Assembly (NCBI GenBank): GCA_013365365.1
Contig: JABVXU010000334.1
Span: 1 to 61,443 of the forward strand
Length of the DNA stretch: 61,443 bases
Origin: Cruorifilaria tuberocauda
Lineage: Eukaryota; Nematoda; Chromadorea; Rhabditida; Onchocercidae
Direction of reading: 5' to 3'
Shown here: positions 1 through 13,100 of the stretch, piece by piece
How the letters are laid out: each line of letters starts with the position of its first letter
Numbering within the stretch: the stretch's first letter is position 1
The notes under the pieces: model-generated
Told to the model about the DNA's origin: nothing
What the model saw: the letters and a program-made list of their open reading frames with translations, nothing else
Databases searched by the model: none
Position numbers and translations under genes: made by a program

Positions 1-830
1 TAATAGTAATAATAATGATAATAACAATAATAATAATAATGATGATGAGAATAGTAATAATAGTAAGTAAAATATAATAAAAAAATTTTTTCGAAAAAGA
101 AAAATATTTCATAAAAGTGAAAAGAGAGAAAGAGAGAGAGGGAGAGAGAGAAGAGGAGAAGAAAAGAAATGAGGACGAATCATTTTTAGTTGGTAAATAT
201 TTCTGGAGAAATTCTTTTTTTAAAAAAGAAATGTTTGCATTTTATGTGGTTGGTAATGATGGAAAAAAAATTTATTTTACTAACATAAAAAACATTTAAA
301 GAAGTGTTTTCCTTTCAATTTTTTTTCGAATTAGAGAGAGAGAGAGGGAGAGAAAGTAAGGGGAGAAGAGAGAGGAGAGAAGGGGAAAGAAAGAAATGTG
401 ATTTTTAAGTATTATCCGGCTTATCGTGCCGTTTAAAAAAATATGTTACGGTAAGATATCATAATTAGAAGTAGAAAGAGAAAAGAAAATTTTTAAATAT
501 TATTTAATCGAAATGAAATCTTTTATCATACTCTTTAAAAAATGTTATAATAAGATATCACAATCAGAAATAGAGGGAGAGAGAGGGAGAGAAAAAGAGT
601 ATTTTAAATATTGTTTAATTAAAATGAAATCTTTTATCATAATCTTATAATTCAATATCATAATCATATTAAAATTAAAAAAAAATATTATAATAAGATA
701 TCTAGTATAACATAGAAATAAATGATAGTTTTATTCAATAATACAGTAATAGTGATATCTCTAGTAATGACAGTGATAATGATAATGATAATGATAAGAA
801 ATATAAGTAGTAAAAAAAATATATAGCATA
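1..830. repeat. Simple-sequence and diverged tandem repeat block
   Basis: The stretch opens with AAT/GAT-type trinucleotide runs (1-64), followed by purine (GA) tracts at about 118-160 and 332-396. Between about 440 and 710 a segment with the core ATGTTAYRRTAAGATATC recurs three times (near 443, 541 and 687), each of the first two followed by a GA tract, so it is a degenerate tandem array. A GATAAT run lies at about 775-800. The region is upstream of the first visible Ras exon and is probably intronic. The short frame at 117-299 is made of the GA tract and is not treated as a gene. Confidence 0.75.
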
Positions 831-1567
831 TAAATAATATTTCGTTTTTTTTCTTCAATTCCCATCTTTTTTTCCTCAGCTGATAAATTCATTTCTTCTT
901 CCGTTTCTCATTAGTGCGCTCTTTCACTATCATTAATTATCCTGAAATTAGAAGGGAAAGTTTGCAAGGATGAAGTATTATTTTATGATAGAGAGTAAAT
1001 AATGATAGAAAGAGAGAGAGAGAGAGAGAGGGGGAATGAATAAAAGAAGGGCGAAAGAGAGAAGAGAGTTTTAATATTTGTTTAAATATAAGTCATTTCG
1101 AGAAATAAAAAATGTGTAAAAAAATCCTACAAAGAACACAAATTTCAAATTCACCGAAATTCTTTTTTTAACTTTTTTTATTGTTATCCTTCAAATTTTT
1201 TATTTTCAAAGTTATTTTGCATTTTATTTTTTATTTTGGACTTTTTTTTTTAAATCTATCGATTTAAAAAAAAAGAAAAGCTTAGTTCCATGATTAAAAA
1301 TTAGAGAAAAGAAAGCTTGTATGATAAGAGATAAGCGAAAAAAAAAGAAATCAGTAAATTATGGTATAATTGCTTAACTTTGTTAAAGTCAAATGATTTT
1401 AATTGCTTTAAATTATGATAAATAAATGGAGAATGACGAATATAAGATAGGTATTATTGCATCTTAATTATTTATATTACGACTTTATCATTTCTATTTT
1501 GAATTTGTTATCAGTATTTAACCAGTGAATTCAAATTTCATTAATATTAATAATTTTTTTTTTGCAG

Positions 1568-2843
1568 TTTTGAAGAAGCTATCCGATTACATAAGTTGAT
1601 ACTTCGGGTGAAAGATCGGGATGAATTTCCAATAATACTTATTGGGAATAAAGCTGATCTCGGTAATGATAGGCTTGTAAGTTATTCTATTTTAGCGCTT
1701 TTTATTCTTATCAGTCAAAATTGATTTGATCAACTGTTTATTTTAATAAGCCTGAAATCAATCAATGATAGTTTAGTCAAATGCTTAACATTTCTCATTA
1801 ATGAATGATATCAATGGAATGTTGATGATAAATGAAGCCAATATAACATATTTGTCCCATTTTCTTCACCATATCATAAAATTCTAAATTATTGGAATTG
1901 CCTACGAGAAACTTCACCCCGAAGACAGTATTTTAATTAATTATGTGAAATTTTAAATTATTGAGAACAGCGAGCTGACAAAATTTGTATGTTAAGGATT
2001 GTGGGTGATTTAATTTAGGTCGATGGTTTAATGATGTCAATCTAAATTATCATTCTCCTCTTTCCCGTATCATACAACAATTTCCATTTGTCACATTCGT
2101 ATTTAAACCTAATAAATTATGATATCAATTTAGGAAAGAGTGATATATGGAATGGATTATGAAATAGGATTATCATTTCTAATCCTCTATTGATCCAATT
2201 ATCATTAATATGATAAGTGGAAATTAGATTATTGTAAGATGCATTTGAGAAAATAATAATCTTCTAATTTTTTCATAATTTAGAATTTTAATTTTTTTTT
2301 TTCGTACAAAAATTATTTTCAAGATATCACGACAAGAAGCAGAAGAATTAGCTAGGCGACTACGTGTACCGTACGTGGAATGTTCCGCAAAACATCGAAT
2401 GAATGTTGATGAATCGTTTCATAATTTAGTACGTTTGATAAGGTATGTTTCAATTGTCCACTTATCAATATATGATCATCCATGTTATCAACAATTAAAA
2501 ATCATTTTATTGATTAATCAAATTATTATCAGTTAGCTCAGAAATAATAACTTGAATAACTTAATAATTCATATCATCATTAAAAATGCAAATACTGGTT
2601 GGTGCTAAAGAAGAAATTTCAGAAAAAAAGAATGAAGGATTAATTGATCAATCATCGATTATCAATTATCAATTATCAGTTAATTTGACTGATCAATGAT
2701 TTCAGCTATATTTGTAAAATTTTCATAATTTTATTTGTTTTTTTTTTTACAGAAGCTTTCAACTACAAGAACGACAACTATCAGATGGAATTGATTTAAA
2801 TTCATCAAAATCGAAGAGAAGGCGCTATTGTCGCATGCAATGA
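1568..2843 (+). CDS. R-Ras/M-Ras-like small GTPase, 3' three exons (partial)
   Basis: Membrane-anchored Ras-family GTPase; this is the C-terminal ~106 residues, with the P-loop and switch exons lying left of the window. Exons are 1568-1676, 2324-2442 and 2753-2843, joined in phase (1, 0, 2). The first exon reads [20 protein letters not shown] then the guanine-specificity box GNKADL (G4, NKxD). The second contains ECSAK (G5, SAK). The wording [11 protein letters not shown] is typical of R-Ras/M-Ras rather than H/K-Ras. The third exon is a polybasic tail (KSKRRRY) ending in C-R-M-Q, a four-residue CAAX-type terminus. The basic R at the first aliphatic position is unusual; X=Q is compatible with farnesylation. 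An AATAAA lies at 3069-3074, about 225 bases after the stop. Family assignment is firm; R-Ras versus M-Ras orthology is not settled from this half. Confidence 0.88.
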
Positions 2844-4343
2844 TCTTATCATATATTGCATACTTTTTTTTTCTCTCAGGAAACATCATTTCTCTCATCA
2901 ACTGTGATGTTATTTTAGTTTATTTGCAGCATTTTTTATCATGTATGTAATTAAGTAATTAATTTCTTATTAGTATTTTATTCTAGTATTTAATTATACT
3001 ATTTTGTTCCTTTACGAGTTTACAATTTTATGACGATTTTTTTTGGGAAGTAAATAGTTTTCATGAAGAATAAATTGAAATAATATAAAGCATTATTAAA
3101 TCTGTCACAGTATTTCTTTTTGATAAAATAAGTTATACTTTTTGATAAATTTAAATGTTTTTTTTTTTACTTTACTAATGATTTTAAACTTTTTTAGAAT
3201 AGAAGATTTCAAACTTTTAATAGTAGAATAGTTGTAGTTGTTTTATTACCATATCGTTTAGTATTTCATGAATTATTTCATTGTGATATTTTAGGAATTA
3301 GTGATTCATTTCGAAATTTTTAAAACAATGGAATTGATAAACTGATAAAAATAGAAGTATTCGATAAAAAATAGAAGTTGATAAAGGGTTCTATGAAATT
3401 TTTGATAGCTTATAAATTGATAGATTGAATATATTGATATACTTGAAAATATTACTAGTAGTTTGTCAGTTGTAATGATTTAAAATTACCATTTGATTTT
3501 ATTGGATAAAATTGAAAAAATTTTTCATTAATGTGTTTGGGAGAGAAATAAAATTTATTTCAGGTGAAAGAATTTTAATATGATTGACTTAATTTTAGTA
3601 TCAATTAAAAGTTATTTATAAAGCAGTAGTTAAAAATTTTCTTCGAATTTCTCTTAACTTTAAATTAAAAACCAATATTTAAATAATTAAATCAATCATA
3701 ATATCATTTATCAGAAAAATAAATTAACTAAATATCACACAATAGATAATGCTTACTTTTTATTCCTAAATTTTACGTTTATTTTTTTATATTTTATAAA
3801 GTGAATAATTAATTAGAAATATGAAGCAATGAAAAAATGAATAAGTGAAATAGAAATGATAGATGAATAAATCGATTATCAATTAATTCAAAAATGTAAC
3901 ATTGAAATATTCCATCGGTTACAAACAATTATTGCTTATCATGGAAAAAATATTGATTCTTTATATATATCAAAGTAATGATACTGTATTCATTATTATA
4001 TCAATAAATAATAGTATTTTATAGTACTTAAATGCCAAACAAATTGATTCTATTAAAATAATGATTCTATTTTATTATCAAGCAGTATCAATCAGTAATC
4101 AATAATCATAATTAAATGTCAAACAAATTAATTCTAGAAGAAATCAAGCGTCGTTTTATAATTTCCATTGACATATCGTAATTGTGTTAATATAATTTAA
4201 GTTTTAAACTACAAGTTTAAAACTTAAGTTTAAGTATAAGTTCAAGTTTTCCAATAAAAATTAGGTAACAGAAAGCAAAAGAAAATGATACTAAATTGAG
4301 CTTTGATTTGTACAATGAAATTTTGATATATTATAAAAGAGAT
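2844..4343. other. Convergent 3' intergenic region
   Basis: AT-rich space between the Ras-like gene (+) and the deiminase-like gene (-), which converge here. It holds the putative poly(A) signal of the Ras gene at 3069-3074. I see no coding exon or RNA gene in it. Confidence 0.6.
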
Positions 4344-7300
4344 CTATGCGAACATTTTCGCTGGAGTTCCACGTGCAACCTGAATTACGTGATCAGCAAC
4401 ATTACCTCGTAATGTCCATGCTAACGAACGTAACGAAATTCCACGTTCACATATTATTCGTGGTACATTGACTGGTACAACGGTTTTTCGTGTATTTACC
4501 TAAAATAATTTCAAATTTTACAATGAGAAAATAACAGTTTTTTAGAGTTAGAATATATTTCTAAAATATAAAATAATTGAATGAAATTATTTAATCAAAA
4601 TTGGTAGGATAAAATAACAAATTAAGATTTTTCTTTTTTTTTTGAACTACAAAATCAATTACCTTTGTTTTTTATACTTAACTGATCATACTATGTGGCA
4701 TTATATTAGAGGATAATTAATTTCAATTATTTTACATTTTCGAAAAATTTTCAGAAATATTCTATAGCTCTAAAAGTTAAACAGTTAGATATTAGCAGTT
4801 TAAATTTATCTAATTTCATGAGATAGACCTTAATCATATGAGTGATAATTTTATCCAATAATTATATAATTAATCATTTTATCCATTTAATCATTTTCAT
4901 GATAATTTTATCTGACCTCAATCATATATGAATGATAATTTTATCTGACCTCAATCATATGAATGATAATTTTGTCCATCATCGTTGAATGTCCTCTTTT
5001 CCAATTTTCTGGATCGTTTCCAAACACCGGTACATATAAAAACCTAAAAAAATACTTTGTTTCTTGTCACCAGCATTAAATTAATTTTTATCACCAACAA
5101 TTGTTTGTTTTAGAAAAATGATAGAATTTTATGAAATAAAATCAATTTTACATTGATACTTGATAACAATATTTAAAATTGCATAGAGTTAAGTAAGTTA
5201 TTAAAACTAATATTGCGACGAATTAACTTTGATCAATAAAATTGAATTTTTTTTTTAATACAAATTTTCAATTCAATTACTCTACTCAGATTGTTTTAAG
5301 CATTGAAAAGATATGTGAAACTTAAAATTCCGAAGTGGTTATTTATCTATTTATTCAAGATTTTATGAATTATACTTCATTATTGATAGAATCAAATTTC
5401 GGAAATATTACTTTGATGCGCTCTCTCTCTCTCTCTCTTTCAATCTCTCAATATCAGTATTTAAATTGCTCTATTTCTTTGCCTTTAAATTATCTAATAT
5501 TCAATATCAGTAAATTGCATATAAATTATTATGATAGTAAAATTTCATTGGCTTATTTCGATGTTTAAATACTGATAATGCTTCATTGATCTCTTATCAG
5601 TTTCATATCCATTAAACGTCTCTAATCATTCAGATATTTATTGTAATCATCGGATTATCAATAACAGTTACCTATACTGATAAGATATTTATTTTGTTAA
5701 GAAGAAAGTGAAGAAAATCTCTGTTTCCCTAATTTTTCAAGACCAAGCACCTATGATATCATATCAGTTATCAACAATAACTTCAGTTATTATCATCTAT
5801 TCAGTACAAAATAAGAAATCATTACTTATCAGTAGCCAATATAGCAGTATACATGCCACAATTTCCCCTTCTATCCTTATCTAAATATGCTGGCAAATCG
5901 ATTAGCATCACTTCATCACGAAATTTTTTAAATAATTCAGCTTCCAAGTAAGCTCTAATATCATTTTCCAGCGTTGGTATCACCAGTATCTGAAGTAGTT
6001 TTTCAAAAAAATAAAAAATAAAAATATCGAAATATTGTGAATAAAGAAAATTCCAATGATTTATGATTATTCCTGATATTCAATAATCAATATTGATCAA
6101 TCAATCATACGTTGATAATATCATATTTATTATATTTTTATTTATCATTGTAAATTAAGTATAATAAAAATTTAAATTAAAAAAAAATTACCTTAAAGAA
6201 TTTAACAAATGTCACTTAGTTTAATTCTGATTTATTCAACAATTTGCTATTGATACCTGCTTATTTTCTTAAATTAAATTTTAATTTTAAAATTTAATTT
6301 AAATTGCCTAGAAAAAAAATTGCCTAGCTTGCCTAGCTTTAAATAATTGCCTAGAGAAACTATATTATGTAAATTTAATATTTGCCAAAAAACTCAAACC
6401 TGGTCATCAATGAATGACATAACATCATCCAATCGTAACTTTGTTGTATTCATCGGATTATCAATAACGGTCACCTATACTGATAAGATATTTAATTTGT
6501 TAAAAAGGAGGTGAAGAGAATATTCTGTTTCTCTAATTTTTCAAAATTAAGCACCAATGATATCATATCATATCATTTATCAACAATAAAAGGTTTAAAA
6601 AAAGAGGAATGAAGGAAGAATAAAAAAGCAACAATTTGCTGATAGATAATAATAAACAAACAGATCGCTAATTTCATTATCATATCAGCTATCTTTTGGA
6701 ACAAATTGCTAATTTCGCTATCATATCAGTTATTTTTTCAATAAAAATTAACGAAAGGAAAATATTTGCAAGATAATTTCTGACATTTGCATTTCAATAG
6801 ATGAAGAATTGAATGGCTAAAATTGCACGTAAATAAAAGCTTAAAATGAATACATATAATATCATGAAATTGGTTAATGTCATAAAATATGTTTAACGAT
6901 ACAATATCAGGTAGAAATTTTAAATTTAACTATTTTAATATTTCAGATCATAATTTTGCTGAAAAAAAAACGAAACAAATACCTTCCTAAAAGCGTTAAA
7001 AAGTTTGATCATGATAGCCCATTCCGGTATTTTTCCTTGATTCTCCTCCAATACCTTCTACAAAAATATTTCAGATAACAAACAAACCGATTGTCCAAGT
7101 TCATTATCAAATCAGCTATGTGTTTGAAATATCAAATATCTTACATTTAAATATGCACTCAATGATTTTCACTTAAATTTAAAGATATAAACCATTCATG
7201 AATGTTTAACTTTAATTTGAGGAGGATCATATCATCAAAGTATTTTATCTTAAATCTTTAAGAAAGAAACACCAAATTTATTGATTGATCTTTTTTTCTT

Positions 7301-9469
7301 TTGATTGATCCATTCATTATCAATCATAAATTCTGGATACCAACATTACGGATGGATAAATGAGGAAAAGTTTGATTATTTAAAGTTCGATTTCGATATG
7401 CTCAATAAATACTTAATTATCAAAATCAATCAGTAAGCAAAATTCCCTAATTAATAACCCATTTTAATCATTATAAAATAAGATTATAAAATCATATTAT
7501 TATTATAAAATTATAAAATCAATAAAGCAATTTTTAAATTTCATTAACAAACCTTATCAATGATAGCTCTATTTACACCATTATCGACAACATGCTGTGC
7601 TGATAATATCAATTCCAATTCTTTTTTATCAATCCGTATTTTATAATCCTCAATGAATCGTTTAATACTATCATCAATCTGTTTTGCGGCAATCGTTGCA
7701 AAATTGTAAGGCCTCGAATTAATTTCATTTTTACAAATGTTTTTTCATTCATTTAAATTTAATCATTTACCTTTTTTTAGTTAATTAAGTTTAAATTATT
7801 TACTTTTCTTTTAACTTATTTACTTTTTTAATCTTTTCATGTATTTTTCCATTTAACAATAATTCATTGATCAATTTTGAAGATGGTCGTTCATTTCTTA
7901 AATTAAACTCAATAAATCTGTTTGATCGTTTTTTTTTTCTCTTGTTGATTTATTTTTGTACATTTGATCAGGTGAGAAAAGAAGTTTCACAATGTCAATT
8001 CAAAGAATGTTATCTAAAGATAAATAAGATGAACTTTGACATATAAATCAGCTTTCTATTTAATTAACCATTATCATGTGCAATATTGCTTTCTACTCCT
8101 ATCTCCATATTAGTATTACGTATATCAATCAATACTATCGATATTAATATGTGAATCGTTGAAATGTTTTCCGGAAATATTCTATACTAGTATAATATCA
8201 AATATAAAAGAATTTACCTATAAGAAAATTTAACAAGTTGTCGTACACCAAATGGTGCAAAATCTCTAATATTGATATCATAAACGGATGCTTGAATTAA
8301 AGCATCTAACGGTAAACGTGATTTCACGGACGTACTTCTTCCATCCAAATATGGTAACGTATGCTTATCAGCAAGTATTACTACGTTATCATGCTCTGCA
8401 AAAAATCCATATTCAAATTAGATAAAATTTTAAACGCAATTTTCAATTTCATATCTCTTACTTATACACTTCTGAATAGCTAAAATTATTATTATTTGAG
8501 TCAAAATTTGTCAAGATTTTAAGAAATCTAATATTCTAGCAATTCGGAACTTCGGAATTCCGGAACTCTAATCTTAATCCGTATAATCGGAGAAAACCTA
8601 AATGAATTAAAGTTATCTACCTCACTGCAGAAATTGCATTGTTCATTTTAATTCTCAATTTCAAATTATCATCAAAGAAATGCATCTTACATTTTTCAAT
8701 GATAAGAAATTATCAATCTCATTATCAAAAAAAATATCTTACAATTTTCAACGATAAAAAAAATGCTATAATAATTATTTTTTTGCTTATTTAAATAAAA
8801 ATTTCATTTGAAGTGATTAAACTGATACCATGTATTGTTTTTGCAAATTCGATCTGAAATGCGATAATTGTCTCAAATAAATCATGATAATTGTCGTCCC
8901 TGAAGCGAGAAAAAGCCTGTATAGAGTTCTAGGTAATTTAAAAGATTATAGATTGGAAAACTTTGAGGTAAAAAAAAATGATAAATTATAAAATTATCAC
9001 CACTTCTCGAAAATTTGATAAAGATGGATAATTTGAGTGTTTAAAATGATATAATACAAAATGAAAGTCAGCAGCACGAAAGAAAAATTTCTCCATAATA
9101 TTTCTCAAATTTCAAAATTAATTTTTATAAATCAAACAGGTAATTAAGCCCTATCCATATACTATTTCTCAATTCTTTTTTCCTAATTCAAAATACTTTT
9201 TTAAAGCAAAAAAGTCTTTTTTTCTTTATCCTTCTTTGAAACTTTTGATCTCTCGTCTTTTATCAAATTGTTTGAGATAAAAAAAGGAGCAAATTAACAA
9301 TACAATAAGATATCATTGAAAACAGGTTTTCAACAAATTTCCTGATAAATGATCAATCTCACGTTCACCGATTTCTCACGGTCAAATGTTCCGAAATGGA
9401 ACTGTTGCAGTGATCAAAATCATTCAGATATTTGCTAAATTCGAAATGATTAAAATAATTAACTTTGCT

Positions 9470-9500
<31 letters not shown>

Positions 9501-10173
9501 CAGAAAAAGAAAGTTTACTAATTAATCGATACTGATCCATTAATCGCTTCAAATATTTCATGTAGAAATTAGAAGTTGTGAAAAAAAAGAATGATAAGAA
9601 TCAGTCAAATATTTTGCAAATATGTATATTGAATTTCAAAAAAAAAGAGAGAGAGAGGAGAGAGAAAGACAGAGAAAGAAAGAAAAAAATTATAAAAAGT
9701 AAATCATATAAGTAAGCTAATTTTGAAGAAATCAAACGATTAATTTAATAACAAAAATTGATAAAAGAACTGATAATCAATGTTGTCGAATCGTATAAGT
9801 TTTCCGGAATTTCGAATTGAAAATTATCTACCGAGTGAAATTAAATGAAAGGAGTTGATGAATAAATATTAAACTATTTTATATTTATCATTCTAATTCA
9901 ACTCAGAATTTAATTTCACCTATCAATTTAGAGCTTAGACATTCCGGAAATGATTTATTTTTTATTTTACCTTCCCGTATTTTTTCATCATGAAAAAATA
10001 TAATTAATAACAAACCATATAGATGGTGCTGATAAGACAATAAGTGCTCGATTAGATTTATGTACATTAAAAAATTCCGCTTGTATTCGTTGTGTAATTA
10101 GTAGAAATAGGGTAGCAATAATCATAGAATGATACTGATACCATGGTTGATTATTACCAGCGTAATAGAACAT
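4344..10173 (-). CDS. Secreted agmatine-deiminase-like (pentein fold) protein, probable pseudoenzyme
   Basis: Nine phase-consistent exons: 10125 (or 10173)-10016, 8899-8829, 8395-8218, 7712-7553, 7057-6983, 6474-6400, 5989-5826, 5043-4950, 4499-4344; about 360 residues from the internal Met (MIIATLFLLI), 376 from MFYY. The N-terminus is a signal peptide. The order of blocks follows the secreted bacterial-type agmatine deiminase family: ALIVLSAPS, HDNVVILADKHTLPY, INIRDFAPFG, HVVDNG, DDVMSFID, YVPVFGNDPEN, KTVVPVNV, and ISLRSLAWTLRG. Known family residues look lost: the GG substrate loop is LSAQH, the His of the GHxD box aligns with Arg in LRLDD, and the nucleophilic Cys of the GGSxxCxxW block aligns with Ser in ISLRSLAW. 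The RD aspartate is kept. The donor of exon 8 (GAG/gtcaga) is weak. Role unknown; likely a secreted non-catalytic family member. The family call rests on remembered motifs, not on a search. Confidence 0.68.
4826..4980. repeat. Short tandem repeat overlapping an exon 3' end
   Basis: A unit beginning GACCTYAATCATAT and running into GAATGATAATTTTAT starts at 4826, 4914 and 4947; the last two are directly tandem at about 33 bp spacing. The copy at 4947 contains the donor end of exon 8 of the deiminase-like gene (exon end at 4950), so the exon border itself is repeated inside the following intron. Confidence 0.75.
5419..5438. repeat. CT microsatellite
   Basis: Pure CT dinucleotide run inside the intron between exons 7 and 8 of the deiminase-like gene. 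The 77-residue plus-strand frame across it has no other coding features. Confidence 0.8.
5642..5795. repeat. Intronic partial copy of an exon border (copy A)
   Basis: About 150 bp here match 6444-6595 in direct orientation with scattered differences and small indels. The matching block covers the first ~30 bases of exon 6 of the deiminase-like gene (VTVIDNPM), its splice acceptor, and about 120 bp of the preceding intron. This copy sits in the intron after exon 7. It keeps the acceptor-like ATAG but carries changes in the exon part and is not joined to an open exon. Confidence 0.8.
9473..9500. repeat. GA microsatellite
   Basis: Uninterrupted GA dinucleotide run of 28 bases in intron 1 of the deiminase-like gene; a second, interrupted GA tract follows at about 9646-9690. 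Confidence 0.9.
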
Positions 10174-13100
10174 TTGTCAAGGAGGATAAGAAGAAAACGG
10201 TTAGATGATAGCAGTGATAAGAGGGATTTGTGAAAATGCCGAATTGTTGTTAAGTAACTGAAAATCGTTATCACCACATTTTTATATGCCAGTTTTTGCA
10301 GCAATAATGATCAAAATCCTTCTTTTCAATCTTCCGGTTGCATTATCAGTATGACAATCATTTTGCTATATTTGCTGTTGCGTTTTGTTGTTAAAACGAA
10401 AGAAAAATGGGCGGATAATGAATTTTAAATGAATGAAAAAGGTGAAAGGTGAAGAGAGAGATTGCAGAAATCCGGAAAAATGTTTGTGATTCAACATGCA
10501 TATAAATTCATTTTATCAATTGTCAATTGTTTACTGCTGTTTTCGTGGATAATTAGGTTGTAATCTCGGCTTTTTCGTAGTAAAGTTAAACGTCTTGATG
10601 TGAAATGCACCAATTTTATTACAATCGAAAAACCAGGATTTTATACCCTGCGGCAAAATAAAATCATGTTTTTGCATCCATACAGAGCACATACACACAG
10701 ATGTACAAACAGATAGATACGGATATCGAGATGTAACTACTAAATCATTATATCAGTACTGTTACTACTAATTGCTATTCACTGCCATATTTACAAATTA
10801 TTATCAAATGTCGACTAACTACTTCATTATCCCACAATTTATCATTAGGGTCAAACAGTTTATAGCAATTTAAAATATTTCTAAATTTTTGGAGCAAAAA
10901 AAAAACTAGTTTTTTTTAGAAAGGGAAAGAAATCGTTTTACGAAAAGGTAAATGGGCTATTTCGTCTTAATTTGTCATAAAACAAAAACAAAAAAAAAGA
11001 AAACAATACTCCGTGCAGTGAAATTTGTATTGTTAACCTCGTAATTAATTAATGACCTGGAAAATAATCTTCACTTTCTGCTAAATGAAAAAAAAAACCA
11101 TAGCCAATTCAAAATTTCATTCCATTCGCAAAACGACTAATTCCGTATTTATTCATATTTTGATTTTTTTTTTGTTGGAAACAGGTAAGAAGTAGCATAA
11201 ATTATTTTCAAATAATTTTTTTTGTTTCTCCAGCAATCATTTTGAATTCTTGATATGATAATTTGATATTCATGCTAATGATAAATTGATATTCACGCTA
11301 ATGTTGGATGAGTTAATAATACTGTGAAATAATTAAAACTTAATTGTATTGATATTATCATTCGCCTTTTTTTGAGTTTAGGTAAATTTTAATATTAATA
11401 AAATTGACCTATGGATTTTTCTTTCTTTTAAATTTTAAAAACAAATTAAATAATGACATGTCAGATGAAAATAGGAATATTACTGGTATCAAAATTATTG
11501 GAAGTTATGAATTTCCACAAATAACTTTTTCGGAACTGTTATTGATCAATGTTTGTCAGTTTAATCAGTAATAATTTAAGAATTTCAAATGATCAAAAAT
11601 GATTCCCGTCGTTGACAAACTAGATAATAACTTATTACTTTAATAAAGAGACCTAAAATTATACAGTTAAGTACCATAGCATTTGAGCACTGATTATCAC
11701 GAAAAAAAGTGTCAAAAATAAATCAATAGAACTACTTGAAAGATGTACAATATATGAACTTTATGTAGTCAACATATTTGAAAGAACAAATTAATTGCTT
11801 AGAAGATTGTCTAAGCAATTGACCTTTCAAGATTTGCATGATTAATTCTGGAAAATTATTGGAAATGATGCAACCTCTATTTTTTTATAGCACAAAAGTT
11901 TTTTTCTTGCTAACAGCAAACTGTATTGTTTATTTTGTATTTGCTTATTAGTTTCTGCATTTATTTATATAAATAGTGTTTGGATAATTTGCAAGAGTGA
12001 AAAATTAAATAATTAAAATAAGAAAGTATTAATGTTAATTAATTAATTAATAAATTAAAAAATAATGGTGATAAAGGTAATAATATTAATAATAATAATA
12101 ATTAAGAATGAAACAATTACGGCAGAATACTTTGGATTATTTATGTATTTTTTGAGATAGGATAGAATATTCTAATGTTTTGTTATAAAAATGATGGGAT
12201 GAAGAAAGAAACGATCCGGAACTGATAATCTATTATACGGTAATAATTACTGTCATCATTATTATTGTTCTTACTGTTATTATTATTCCTGCTGTTTATA
12301 AAAATTTATAAACATGAAAATTTTTTGTCTTTCACATTTGAAAATAAAGAAATCTATGAACTTAAGAAGAAACCTAAGAAAGTAAAGTGTTAGAAACCTA
12401 AGTGAAGTCTTTCTTTTCCAAATTTTGGTAAGTTACAAAACTTATTGCATGTAAAATTGAAAATTTAATTAATGTAAATGAGCAGAATGATGGCGTCAAG
12501 AAAAAAATGGGGTCAAATCTAGATAGATTACTCATTTAAGGAAAAAAAATATGCTACATAAATTAAATTTCCTCGCAGTTACAAATAAATTTTAGTTTTT
12601 TTTTTAAAAAAAAAAAGAATTTCCAAAACTTATTTGATATAATCGATTAATATCATCATTTTGAGCATTCTAATCAATCCTTCCAATTCAATCAATCATA
12701 TATTTATCTTTGGAAATTTAATGATTAAAAGATAATCAAAAATATTTATAAATAACAGTTAAATGCAAAATAAATTTTTAAAAATTAAAGAACAATTAAA
12801 TTTTTTTAATTAAAAAAAAATAATAAACCAAAATAATTGATGGTATTTTTTACAACAGATACTTCAATTTTAAATTCACGTAAAATACTCCTCTTGTGCA
12901 ATATCCGGAAATATCAATCTTATATATATTATAATTCAATCGAAGCAGCTTACATAAATGATAATTAATGATGGAAGAAATTTAGATCAAAGTTATTTCA
13001 TTTATTGTACTACATTACTTCCGTTTTCAAGATGCAATTTTTGTTATCATTCCCGTTCCAGTAATATCGCTAAAAAAGGAAAGAACAATAGGATTGTAGA

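Noticed and set aside
117..299. 60-codon frame beginning KREKEREGEREEEKK
   Set aside because: Direct translation of a GA microsatellite.
9353..9404. Possible extra minus-strand exon of the deiminase-like gene (FHFGTFDREKS)
   Set aside because: It has an acceptor and donors, but joining exon 1 directly to 8899 keeps phase, restores APSIW-DDNY and gives the family's expected spacing.
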